Shown here: piece after piece, positions 1 through 7,113 of the stretch
Position numbering within the stretch: position 1 is the first letter of the stretch
Layout: each line of letters begins with the position of its first letter
NCBI GenBank assembly: GCA_016287815.1
Contig: JAEEWW010000017.1
Coordinates: 1 to 34,298 of the forward strand
DNA from: Treponema sp.
GTDB lineage: Bacteria > Spirochaetota > Spirochaetia > Treponematales > Treponemataceae
Length of the DNA stretch: 34,298 nt
Direction: 5' to 3'
Notes under the pieces: generated by a model
Databases searched by the model: none
What the model was told of the DNA's origin: nothing
What the model saw: the letters and a program-made list of their open reading frames with translations, nothing else
Made by a program: the position numbers and the translations under genes

Positions 1-775
1 ATTCTCTGCTTGTCGTTTTATATACTTTACAAGCTGCATCTGATATTTCTCCTAAATTATATTCTTCTTCTATGTTATTATAAGCTATTTTAATAAGATT
101 GATACAAGTTGCTTGATTCTCACTATTTTCTTCCCAATACTTAGTATTATGATCTTTGTTGTAGTATATGGTAATCATCATAAAGAATAGAACTACCATA
201 AAAACAAAATAAATAATTAAAGCAACTGGTAAGTTTACGCCACCTTTACTCATTGCTATATTTGAAAGAGTATAACGATCTGAATCGGGATTATCTAATT
301 TTATTATTTCTATTTTTTTCTTAGCAATAAAAATATAAACTGGATTAAAAATAAATCCACAGGCAATCATCACAAGTATTAAATAAAAAATAAAGATTTT
401 ACTAAAAAGCATTAATACTGCTAGCGTTAGTGCTAATCCAAGTGTCCCAATTACATATAGTTTTCGATATATAAAGTATACCCAACCAAAGAATAAAGCC
501 CATATATTAAAGGTATGTTTTTTAATTATTTTATAGTCTTCACCAATAAAAGCTTCTAATAAATCTTCGTCTTCATAACTATATTCTTCTTTTTGGGTGG
601 TATCTGTAGTATTACTTCTATCTATGATATCTGTGGTCTGTTCAGTTTTGTCATCTTTTAATAAATCTATATTATTATCCCATGATACATTATTAACATC
701 ACCATTATAATATCCACAAGAAGGACAAAATAACTCTTTAGTTTTAAGTCTTTTTCCACAATTTTTACATTGCAT
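1..775 (-). CDS. Zinc-ribbon membrane protein, C-terminus cut by the window edge
   Basis: The frame is open from an ATG at 775 to the window edge, giving 258 codons without a stop. The first residues, MQCKNCGKRLKTKELFCPSCG, hold two CxxC knuckles typical of a zinc-ribbon. An acidic, Thr/Asp/Glu-rich linker of about 60 residues follows, then hydrophobic segments (around NIWALFFGWVYFIY, a second stretch rich in L/A/V/F, and a later one around LIIYFVFMVVLFFMMI) that suggest at least three to four membrane helices. An AAAGGGTG ribosome site lies about 6 nt before the ATG. The gene begins 20 bp after the AAA+ ATPase, so the two look like one operon. Zinc-ribbon plus membrane proteins of this shape are common in low-GC Firmicutes and mostly uncharacterised. 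I cannot name a function. Base composition is clearly more AT-rich than the genes right of 1800. Confidence 0.75.
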   Translation of the reverse strand, partial: MQCKNCGKRLKTKELFCPSCGYYNGDVNNVSWDNNIDLLKDDKTEQTTDIIDRSNTTDTTQKEEYSYEDEDLLEAFIGEDYKIIKKHTFNIWALFFGWVYFIYRKLYVIGTLGLALTLAVLMLFSKIFIFYLILVMIACGFIFNPVYIFIAKKKIEIIKLDNPDSDRYTLSNIAMSKGGVNLPVALIIYFVFMVVLFFMMITIYYNKDHNTKYWEENSENQATCINLIKIAYNNIEEEYNLGEISDAACKVYKTTSRE

Positions 776-795
776 AGTATCACCCTTTTTTTATA

Positions 796-1779
796 CTATT
801 CTTCTGATAAATGTTCATATTCCTTTTTTTCTTTATTTTCAAGTTCAGCAATTTGATCTTTAAATAATAAATCAAATTGAGGCATTGCTTTTCTTATTAC
901 ATCGGGATATATATTTTTGCTTTCCATAATTGCTTTTTTAAAATCTACTACATTTACTTCTCTACGATTATCAAACAAGGCATTTGAGAAAGCTTGTTGA
1001 ACAATTGTCAATGATACATCTGGATAACGTGAACCTATTTCATAAATTCTTTTATATTCACTTGTTATATCTGTAATAAATTCCATTATTCTTTTTTGAA
1101 TAAAAGATGTATACATCATTTTAGCGCCTGTTCTTATTTCAATTTTAGGAAGAGTTCCCATAAGTATTTGAATATTCTCTTCTCTTGATGGTTCTAATAT
1201 TTCAACTTTTTGGAAACGACGAACAAAGGCTTTATCCCTTAAAATATATCTTTCATATTCTTCAGTAGTAGTTGCACCTATTACTTTTATATCTCCTCTA
1301 TCTAACGCTGGTTTAAACATATTAGCAAAATCTAGTGCCTCACCTTTTGTTCCCATTAGTGTATGAATTTCATCAATAAAAAGAATTAACTTTGTTTTGT
1401 CTTTTAGTTCATCAATTAGGGTTTGAACCTTTGATTCTCCTGTTACAGGATCTACTCCTAATAAAGCTGCAGTATTTAATTTAATAACTTGATAATCTTT
1501 TAGTAAATCAGGTACTTCTCCTTTTTGAATTCTATAGGCTAATCCTTCGACAGTAGCTGTTTTACCAACACCAGGCTTTCCTATTAATACAGCTGATTTA
1601 TCAGGGGTTAATAGAATTAGTATTAATTCTTTGATTTGTCTATCTCTTCCAATAGCTGGATTTGTTATATAATCTTTTTCTTGAAAATTCTCACCATAGT
1701 TTTTAAGCATACTAATTCTTTTGCTTTTAATATCAAATTTTTCATCTACTTTTTTATCAAAGTATTCATTTAACTCCAT
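796..1779 (-). CDS. Single-module AAA+ ATPase, ClpA/ClpC D1-like
   Basis: This 327-residue protein resembles the first ATPase module of Clp/Hsp100 unfoldases. Visible motifs are Walker A GKPGVGKT near residue 67, Walker B LILFIDEIHTL near 132, a sensor-1 stretch GATTTEEYERYI, and the arginine pair of RDKAFVRRFQKVEI that follows it. The N-terminal ClpN repeats, the coiled-coil M domain and the second ATPase module are all absent, so it is not a complete ClpB or ClpC. It may be a stand-alone remodelling ATPase. I place the start at the ATG at 1779 rather than the in-frame GTG at 1788, because GGAAGTGATC at 1785-1794 is a near-perfect extended Shine-Dalgarno sequence for that ATG. The gene therefore appears complete, although its promoter side is lost at the junction with recF about 15 bp upstream. 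It is followed by the zinc-ribbon membrane gene. Confidence 0.8.
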   Translation of the reverse strand: MELNEYFDKKVDEKFDIKSKRISMLKNYGENFQEKDYITNPAIGRDRQIKELILILLTPDKSAVLIGKPGVGKTATVEGLAYRIQKGEVPDLLKDYQVIKLNTAALLGVDPVTGESKVQTLIDELKDKTKLILFIDEIHTLMGTKGEALDFANMFKPALDRGDIKVIGATTTEEYERYILRDKAFVRRFQKVEILEPSREENIQILMGTLPKIEIRTGAKMMYTSFIQKRIMEFITDITSEYKRIYEIGSRYPDVSLTIVQQAFSNALFDNRREVNVVDFKKAIMESKNIYPDVIRKAMPQFDLLFKDQIAELENKEKKEYEHLSEE

Positions 1780-1790
1780 GTTGATCACTT

Positions 1791-2063
1791 CCGTCAGCTT
1801 CTACAGGTCAACGAAGACTTATTTCTCTTTTATTGCGTACAGCACAGGCAGTTTTTTACACAAAAATGACAGGAAAGAAACCGATTTTATTAATGGATGA
1901 TGTAATGCTGGAACTTGATCCTGAAAAAAGAAAAAAACTAACTGCACTTTTACCCGAATATGACCAGATTTTCTGTACATTTTTACCTGGAGAACCGTAC
2001 GAAAATTATATGCATGAAGGAACAAAGATTTATTTTTTAGATAAAGGTGAATGGCATGAATAA
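1791..2063 (+). pseudogene. recF: recF, 3' fragment only (DNA replication/repair ATPase)
   Basis: The surviving frame reads PSASTGQRRLISLLLRTAQA, then GKKPILLMDDVMLELDPEKR, and ends at TAA 2061-2063. The STGQRR stretch is the ABC-type signature and LLMDDVMLELD the Walker B/D-loop of RecF, an SMC-like ATPase that helps load RecA at gaps and stalled forks. RecF is normally about 350-370 residues, so about three quarters is missing, including Walker A. The frame stops going upstream at TGA 1782-1784, where sequence belonging to the divergent AAA+ gene begins. A TTG at 1833 could start a 76-residue peptide, but that would carry no Walker A and is unlikely to work. The neighbour dciA and the order toward rpmH fit the usual dnaA-dnaN-recF neighbourhood, so the rest of recF, dnaN and dnaA should lie on the far side in the true chromosome. 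Confidence 0.85.
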
Positions 2064-2712
2064 TTACACAGAAAAAGACATTCATAATTTTAAGTCGGTA
2101 ACATCAACATACATAGATAGATCTTCAGCTTCACAAATGAGTCAGTCAAAAGAGATTTTAAACAGCCGGGAGATGATTTTAAAAGTTTTTTCAAATATCG
2201 ACAGGAAAAGATTTGAAGAAAAAGACAGCATAGACAATGCATGGAAAAAAATAATAACTTCTATCAAAAGTACAACGAGTAAAGAAGACGTAGGTTCAAA
2301 ATTATTCTATCACAGTTCAATAATAGATTTGAAAAATGAAATTTTACTCATAGAAACAGACCATCCTGGTTTTATACAGATGTTTAGAATTTATGAAAAA
2401 TATATTTTGAACGGTTTAAAAAAGTTTGTTCCAAGTCTTTCAATAAAAAGTTTGTCTTTTAGGTTGAAAGGTAGCGATGCAGTTCTTGCAGATAAAATTG
2501 TTGAGCAGCATAAAAAAATAGAAATTGAAGAACAGGAAAAAATTAGAAAAACAGATGAAGAAATAGAAAACTTTTACAAAAAATCTGATAAGGCAAAAAA
2601 AATAAATCAGCAAAAAAACATGTCTGAAAAAAATAATGAGACGATTAGTCAGACACCGGCCAAACTTGCAGAAGCCTTTGAGAGAATGAAAAAGAGCATG
2701 CAAAACAAGTAA
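2056..2712 (+). CDS. DciA-like (DUF721) protein, probable helicase-loading factor
   Basis: The product has 218 residues. The central part (about residues 75-140, including ILLIETDHPGFIQMFRIYEK and LKKFVPSLSIKSLSFRLKG) matches the pattern of the DUF721/DciA fold. DciA works with the replicative helicase DnaB in bacteria that lack DnaC or DnaI. An N-terminal Ser-rich segment and a long Lys/Glu-rich, probably coiled or disordered C-terminal tail flank the domain. The ATG at 2056 overlaps the end of recF (stop 2061-2063) and has AAAGGTG about 6 nt upstream; an in-frame GTG at 2047 is less likely. A DUF721 gene directly after recF is the arrangement known from treponemes. Sequence similarity in this family is weak, so the assignment rests on pattern and position together. 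Confidence 0.7.
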   Translation: MNNYTEKDIHNFKSVTSTYIDRSSASQMSQSKEILNSREMILKVFSNIDRKRFEEKDSIDNAWKKIITSIKSTTSKEDVGSKLFYHSSIIDLKNEILLIETDHPGFIQMFRIYEKYILNGLKKFVPSLSIKSLSFRLKGSDAVLADKIVEQHKKIEIEEQEKIRKTDEEIENFYKKSDKAKKINQQKNMSEKNNETISQTPAKLAEAFERMKKSMQNK

Positions 2713-2749
2713 CAAATTTGCAAATACGTGTTTTTTGCCGTTTCACTGG

Positions 2750-2779
2750 TTGACCAAAACTTTAAATTGATGATATATT
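2750..2779 (+). promoter_or_regulatory. Probable sigma-70 promoter of rpmH
   Basis: TTGACC at 2750-2755 and TATATT at 2774-2779 are separated by 18 bp, a good match to a housekeeping promoter. Transcription should start near 2786, exactly where a tandem repeat ACACTGTAAA-ACACTGTAAA (2785-2804) begins. The leader then holds a 6-bp hairpin (GAACCT 2815-2820 with AGGTTC 2828-2833) just before the AAGGAG ribosome site of rpmH at 2841. Confidence 0.55.
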
Positions 2780-2784
2780 CAATA

Positions 2785-2804
2785 ACACTGTAAAACACTG
2801 TAAA
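2785..2804 (+). repeat. Tandem 10-bp direct repeat at the rpmH transcription start
   Basis: ACACTGTAAA occurs twice with no spacer, immediately after the -10 element of the predicted rpmH promoter. The position would suit an operator or an initial-transcribed-region effect, but no binding protein can be named. Confidence 0.6.
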
Positions 2805-2857
2805 GTGAATTTCTGAACCTACTGGATAGGTTCTTTAAATAAGGAGACGTGTTCATT

Positions 2858-3013
2858 ATGAAAAGAACATATCAGCCAAGCAAAGTTAAACGTAATAGAA
2901 AATTTGGATTCCGTGCCCGCATGGCAACTCGCGGTGGAAGACTTGTTCTTGCCCGCAGACGTGCAAAGGGTCGCGCAAAATTAACAGTTTCTGACGAAAA
3001 GAAGCCTTACTGA
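2858..3013 (+). CDS. rpmH: Ribosomal protein L34 (bL34)
   Basis: The 51-residue product begins [22 protein letters not shown] and continues [20 protein letters not shown], which is the bL34 signature throughout. bL34 is a small, very basic protein of the 50S subunit that binds 23S rRNA. The C-terminal tail VSDEKKPY is slightly longer than the typical 44-46 residue protein. AAGGAG lies 11 nt before the ATG, a little far, with a hairpin just upstream of it. rpmH leads the block rpmH-rnpA-yidD-yidC-jag, which is conserved near the origin in many bacteria. Confidence 0.97.
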   Translation: MKRTYQPSKVKRNRKFGFRARMATRGGRLVLARRRAKGRAKLTVSDEKKPY

Positions 3014-3029
3014 TTTTAGTAAGAAAGGG

Positions 3030-3392
3030 ATGGAAACAGGCTTGCTGCATTCAGAGCGGTTTTATAGAAAAGAACATATAAAACGCCCTGATGAAATTAA
3101 GAATCTGTTTAAAAATGGAAAGAAAGTAAGCGTTTCTGGGGCAAAGTTATTTTTTCTTGAAAATAATTGTGGTTATAACAGAATCGCTTTTAGTCTTTCG
3201 CGCGGCTATGGTTGTGCGGTAGAAAGAAATACATCTAAACGCTATAGCCGTGAAATTTATCGGTCTTTAAAAAAATACCTGAACACCGGATATGATTTAG
3301 TATTACTTGTGTATCCTGGAAATAACTCGTTCAGCTCGCGGTATTTTCAATTTCGTTTATTATGTGAAAAGGCAGGAATAATAAAAGCGTGA
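3030..3392 (+). CDS. rnpA: Ribonuclease P protein component
   Basis: RnpA is the protein cofactor of RNase P, which together with its RNA trims the 5' leader of precursor tRNAs. The product has up to 120 residues: an N-terminal [18 protein letters not shown] segment as in RnpA, a middle [27 protein letters not shown], and the usual C-terminal [10 protein letters not shown] strand. The classic RNRxKR signature reads RNTSKR here, so the second Arg of the RNR triplet is replaced. Start choice is uncertain: AAGAAAGGG abuts the ATG at 3030 with almost no spacing, which would fit the in-frame TTG at 3042 better (116 residues). It lies 16 bp after rpmH and overlaps yidD by 4 bp. Confidence 0.9.
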   Translation: METGLLHSERFYRKEHIKRPDEIKNLFKNGKKVSVSGAKLFFLENNCGYNRIAFSLSRGYGCAVERNTSKRYSREIYRSLKKYLNTGYDLVLLVYPGNNSFSSRYFQFRLLCEKAGIIKA

Positions 3393-3610
3393 GAAATTTT
3401 TTTATAAAATTTTTCTGTTTTTTAATCCGAATTTATCAGGTAGTTATTTCTCCTTTAAAACCTCATTGCTGCAGATTTTATCCTACGTGTTCAAATTATG
3501 CACTTGAGGCACTTAAAAAATATGGACCAATAAAGGGAATTTATCTGTCCATAAAACGTATTCTTAGATGCAATCCTTTTCATAAGGGAGGTTATGATCC
3601 CGTCCCGTAA
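3389..3610 (+). CDS. yidD: YidD, membrane protein insertion efficiency factor
   Basis: This 73-residue protein starts at a GTG whose last two bases lie in the TGA stop of rnpA (GTGA overlap). The segment [20 protein letters not shown] followed by [30 protein letters not shown] is the diagnostic YidD pattern with its conserved Cys and Pro residues. An N-terminal hydrophobic or amphipathic helix precedes it. YidD assists Sec/YidC-dependent insertion of inner-membrane proteins, which fits its place directly before yidC. Length is typical of the family. Confidence 0.95.
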   Translation: MRNFFIKFFCFLIRIYQVVISPLKPHCCRFYPTCSNYALEALKKYGPIKGIYLSIKRILRCNPFHKGGYDPVP

Positions 3611-3682
3611 CCTGAAAGAAAAGGAGCTGTCTGAAAATTTACAGACGACTTCATTATCAATAAAACTGGAGTATTTGCATTT

Positions 3683-5476
3683 ATGGAAAAGAATACTATT
3701 TGGGCTGTTGTACTTTCTACTATTGTTTTAGTTGGATTCATGTTTCTTCAGCAGAAATTTTACCCGACTAACACACAGCAGAATGCTGCTGCATCAACAG
3801 AAATAACAAACACGGAAACTGTTGAAAATTCAAACGGAACTGTACTTCCTCCGACTTTTGCAGCAGATATTAAAGCTTCGGATGAAAATTTCTCTGAAGA
3901 AAATTTCACAATTAAAACTGACAAAATTGAAGTTGTTTTAACAAATCGCGGCGGTGATATTGTTAGTTACAAGCTTATCGATCATTTAGACAGAGATACT
4001 TCAACAGGTGTTGAACTTGCTGATAATGTTTCTGCAATGAACAGGGCCTGTGCTATTGCCTTCGGCTCTTCATCTAATTCAATTGTCAATGATGTATTTG
4101 GTTATAAGAAACTTGATGATTATTCTTACGGTTTTTATAAAACCTTCACTGTAAAAAATTCAGACAATTCTGATAACACATTTACTGTTTATAAAACCTA
4201 TACATTCAAACCAGGCGAATATGCCTTTAAACTTGATGTAGCAATTGACGGAGCAGAAAATTATAAAGGATTAAATTTCAACGGTGTTGCATATACAATC
4301 AGAACTTCACCGCAGCTTGGTCCTCATTTTAACAGAAAAGCAGACCGTTATGAATCAAGACAATTCATTGCTTATAATGGTGAAAAGGCAAAAAGAATTG
4401 TTCTTTCTGATAAACAGTATAAAGCTTATGACAAAGATAATATTTCATGGGCCGGAATTGGCGGAAAATACTTTGTTGGTTTGATTGTTCCGGAAAATAA
4501 AAGCATTATAAACAAAGTTTATTATTCTTCTGTAATTGAAAAAGACAATTATGCAAATGCACAGGCACTTGTAGAAAGAACAGCTTCATCAGACAGAAGC
4601 ATTCGCGATACATATTATATGTATTTAGGTCCTCGCAATGAAAAAGACTTACGCATTTATAATGTTGCAGCAAATAATGCCTGGGGACTTGAAGGACAGC
4701 GCCTTGGGGAATGTTTGCAGTCAAGCGGATTCCTTTCATGGCTTGAAACAATCCTTAAATGGATGATGGAAATGATTTATAAGGTTATTCCAAACTGGGG
4801 TGTTTCTATCATCATTCTGACAATTTTCCTTAAGCTGATTATGTTCCCGCTTACAAAGAACAGTTCTTTGGGAACAATGAAAATGCAGGAAATGCAGCCA
4901 CAGCTTCAGGCAATTCAGGCAAAATATAAAAATGATCCGCAGAAAATGCAGCAGGAAACAGCAAAAATTTACAAGGAAGCAGGATATAATCCAGTTTCCG
5001 GTTGTTTACCGATGGTTTTCATGTTTGTTGTTTTGTTTGCTATGTTCAATCTGTTCAACAATTATTTTGAATTCCGCGGAGCCATGTTTATTCCTGGATG
5101 GATTCCTGACCTTTCTGTAGGAGACAGCGTATATACATTTAAGCATGCATTGCCATTGTTTGGAAATGAATTAAGACTTTTGCCGATTATTTATGTTATT
5201 TCGCAGCTTTTATTTGGAAAAATAACACAGAATGGCGGAACAATGACAGGTTCTAACGCTGCACAGATGAAAATGATGATGTACGGTATGCCATTGTTCT
5301 TTTTCTTTATTTTCTACAATGCACCGGCAGGTCTTTTATTGTACTGGACAGTTTCTAACTTTATGCAGTTAATTCAGCAGCTTGTAATCAATAAGATTAT
5401 GAAAAATGCTAAGGCTGAAAGCAAGAAAAGTGCCAAAAGCAAAACTGCTAACATAAAGAAATTTCCAAAAAAATAA
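3683..5476 (+). CDS. yidC: Membrane protein insertase YidC
   Basis: YidC inserts and folds inner-membrane proteins, alone or with the Sec translocon. The 597-residue length and layout are those of the Gram-negative type: an N-terminal membrane helix (about residues 5-22), a large periplasmic domain (about 30-350, including the conserved NRGGDIVSYKL strand), and a C-terminal insertase core with five hydrophobic segments starting near WGVSIIILTIFLKLIMFPLT. The cytoplasmic loop MKMQEMQPQLQAIQAKYKND and the segment GCLPMVFMFVVLFAMF match the family. The protein ends in a Lys-rich tail that may contact the ribosome. GGAG lies 12 nt before the ATG. The spacer from yidD holds a small inverted repeat (GTCTG/CAGAC, 3629-3645). 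Confidence 0.97.
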   Translation: MEKNTIWAVVLSTIVLVGFMFLQQKFYPTNTQQNAAASTEITNTETVENSNGTVLPPTFAADIKASDENFSEENFTIKTDKIEVVLTNRGGDIVSYKLIDHLDRDTSTGVELADNVSAMNRACAIAFGSSSNSIVNDVFGYKKLDDYSYGFYKTFTVKNSDNSDNTFTVYKTYTFKPGEYAFKLDVAIDGAENYKGLNFNGVAYTIRTSPQLGPHFNRKADRYESRQFIAYNGEKAKRIVLSDKQYKAYDKDNISWAGIGGKYFVGLIVPENKSIINKVYYSSVIEKDNYANAQALVERTASSDRSIRDTYYMYLGPRNEKDLRIYNVAANNAWGLEGQRLGECLQSSGFLSWLETILKWMMEMIYKVIPNWGVSIIILTIFLKLIMFPLTKNSSLGTMKMQEMQPQLQAIQAKYKNDPQKMQQETAKIYKEAGYNPVSGCLPMVFMFVVLFAMFNLFNNYFEFRGAMFIPGWIPDLSVGDSVYTFKHALPLFGNELRLLPIIYVISQLLFGKITQNGGTMTGSNAAQMKMMMYGMPLFFFFIFYNAPAGLLLYWTVSNFMQLIQQLVINKIMKNAKAESKKSAKSKTANIKKFPKK

Positions 5477-5562
5477 GCAGGGAAATTAAGTAAGGTCGTC
5501 TGTAAATCCATAATTCAAGAAGAAAAAAGGTTTTGCAGGCGTTCTAAAATATAGAGGTTAAA

Positions 5563-6252
5563 ATGACTTACGAATACGAAGCAAAGACAGAAAAAGAAGC
5601 CATTGAAATGGCTGCAAATGAACTTGGTCTTGAAAGAGATCAATTTGATGTAGAAATACTTGAAACACAGAAAAGTACACTTTTTAAAAAGGGTTTTGTA
5701 AAAATCCGTGTTCATACAGACAGTCTGGAACATGCTCCGGAATTTGACGGAAAAATTCCTTCTAAAAAAACAGTTGCAGATCCTGTTCCGCAGGGTGAAT
5801 TTGAACAGAAACTTCTTGAATTTATCCAGACAGTAATTGAAAAAATGGGTTATTCTGTTAAGGTTTCTGTAATGTTCCGCGAAGAACGTAAAGTAGGAAT
5901 CAGACTTGATTCTGAAAATTCTTCTATTCTTATTGGAAGAAAAGGAAAGAACCTTGATGCTTTGCAGCTTTTGGCAAATGTTTATGCAGGTCGCCTCGGC
6001 CACGAAGAAGTAAGGGTTATTCTTGATACAGAAAACTACAGAATCCGTCGCGAAGAAATGCTTGTCCGAATGGCTTATGTAACTGCTGATAAAGTTCGTT
6101 CTTCACATAATTCAATTTTGCTTGAGCCGATGAATCCTTTTGAAAGGCGTTTGATACATACAACATTAAATGATATTCCAGATATTGAAACCAAAAGCGA
6201 AGGCGATGGTTTATATAAACAGGTAAGAGTTTTATATAAAGGAATCAGATAA
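5563..6252 (+). CDS. jag: Jag/KhpB-type RNA-binding protein
   Basis: The 229-residue product has the three domains of Jag in order: an N-terminal Jag_N domain (about residues 1-52), a KH domain around SILIGRKGKNLDALQLLANV whose GRKG is the GxxG RNA-binding loop, and a C-terminal R3H domain with the RxxxH motif in FERRLIHTTL (about 165-229). Jag/KhpB binds RNA, often with KhpA, and in Gram-positives influences cell elongation and division. Its place after yidC is the usual one. The 86-bp gap from yidC contains the second arm of an inverted repeat whose first arm precedes yidC. The AGAGG before the ATG serves as ribosome site. Confidence 0.93.
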   Translation: MTYEYEAKTEKEAIEMAANELGLERDQFDVEILETQKSTLFKKGFVKIRVHTDSLEHAPEFDGKIPSKKTVADPVPQGEFEQKLLEFIQTVIEKMGYSVKVSVMFREERKVGIRLDSENSSILIGRKGKNLDALQLLANVYAGRLGHEEVRVILDTENYRIRREEMLVRMAYVTADKVRSSHNSILLEPMNPFERRLIHTTLNDIPDIETKSEGDGLYKQVRVLYKGIR

Positions 6253-6271
6253 GGAAAGGATTAAAAATCAA

Positions 6272-7081
6272 ATGAAAAAACCGGAAAAAAAAGTAAAATT
6301 ATTTCTTTCTTTTTCGGTTCTTTTTTTTATGTCGTTGTTGTCTGCAGAACCATATGTTTTGCAGAACATTTTAAATGAAGCGACTATAAAAGAACTGAGC
6401 GAAAAAGGGGAAATAAAACATACTCTTGAAAAAGGCGAAACAGAACTTACTCTAATGCCTGCTACAGATTTTGTAAAATCAAAGATTGTTTTTCAGGGCG
6501 GAAAAGATGAAGAAGAACCTTCTTATGCTTCTGAAGCTTTGTATTTTATAAAAAAATCAGAACTTGCAGAAAAAAGCGGAAAAGAAATTTCTGATATTTC
6601 TATCGATGAAGTTTCTGTAATTTTACGTTCAATTTCTAAAATGAAAGGAATGCAATATTGGTCTAACAGCCGGCAGAAATGGGATACTTTGTATAAAGAA
6701 TCTTATTTAATTGCAGATCCAGATTCAAAAGAAGCTATACCTGATAAAACAGAAGGTTCAGCAGATAATTTGCAGTTATATTGTTTTCAGCATGAACATG
6801 CTTTTGGCGACAGTAAATATGTTTTGAATTATAGTCAGACTGAAAATGAAGTTTCTGTCAGATTTCAGAATATTGAATCTTTGAAATATAAAATTTTCAG
6901 GGCAGTAAAAAAAGGTAACATGAATATCAATGTTATTGTAACTGACTGTGGAGATTCATTTTTAGTATATATGGCAATTCAGGCAAAAATAGCTAGATTT
7001 TCAATTCTTGAACAAAGAATGGAAAAGTCTTTAAGTTCACGTCTGGATGCAATTTATAAATGGTTTAAAGAACAATTTTAA
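6272..7081 (+). CDS. Secreted protein of unknown function, spirochaete-type
   Basis: The 269-residue product begins with a basic n-region and a hydrophobic core ([20 protein letters not shown]), a likely signal peptide cleaved near residue 25, so it should act in the periplasm or envelope. The mature part is mixed alpha/beta in look, with a charged region around residues 80-110 and a distinctive [19 protein letters not shown] stretch. I see no catalytic motif. It recalls the small uncharacterised spirochaetal family annotated as DUF6675, but I cannot confirm this without a profile search. It follows jag by 19 bp with AAGGAAAGG upstream of the ATG and precedes the secreted PPIase closely, so it may share transcription with both. 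Confidence 0.7.
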   Translation: MKKPEKKVKLFLSFSVLFFMSLLSAEPYVLQNILNEATIKELSEKGEIKHTLEKGETELTLMPATDFVKSKIVFQGGKDEEEPSYASEALYFIKKSELAEKSGKEISDISIDEVSVILRSISKMKGMQYWSNSRQKWDTLYKESYLIADPDSKEAIPDKTEGSADNLQLYCFQHEHAFGDSKYVLNYSQTENEVSVRFQNIESLKYKIFRAVKKGNMNINVIVTDCGDSFLVYMAIQAKIARFSILEQRMEKSLSSRLDAIYKWFKEQF

Positions 7082-7113
7082 AATTGTTAGAAAGACAGAC
7101 GGCAGGCGTAAAA

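Noticed and set aside
751-760. TTTTTCCACA as a DnaA box
   Set aside because: It is a single copy inside the zinc-ribbon coding sequence of the foreign-looking block, with no cluster of boxes and no AT-rich unwinding region tied to it.
1782-1787. TGATCA (containing GATC) at the recF junction as a proximity-ligation scar
   Set aside because: A filled-in ligation junction would show GATCGATC. Only one GATC is present, and it is explained by the extended Shine-Dalgarno sequence of the AAA+ gene.
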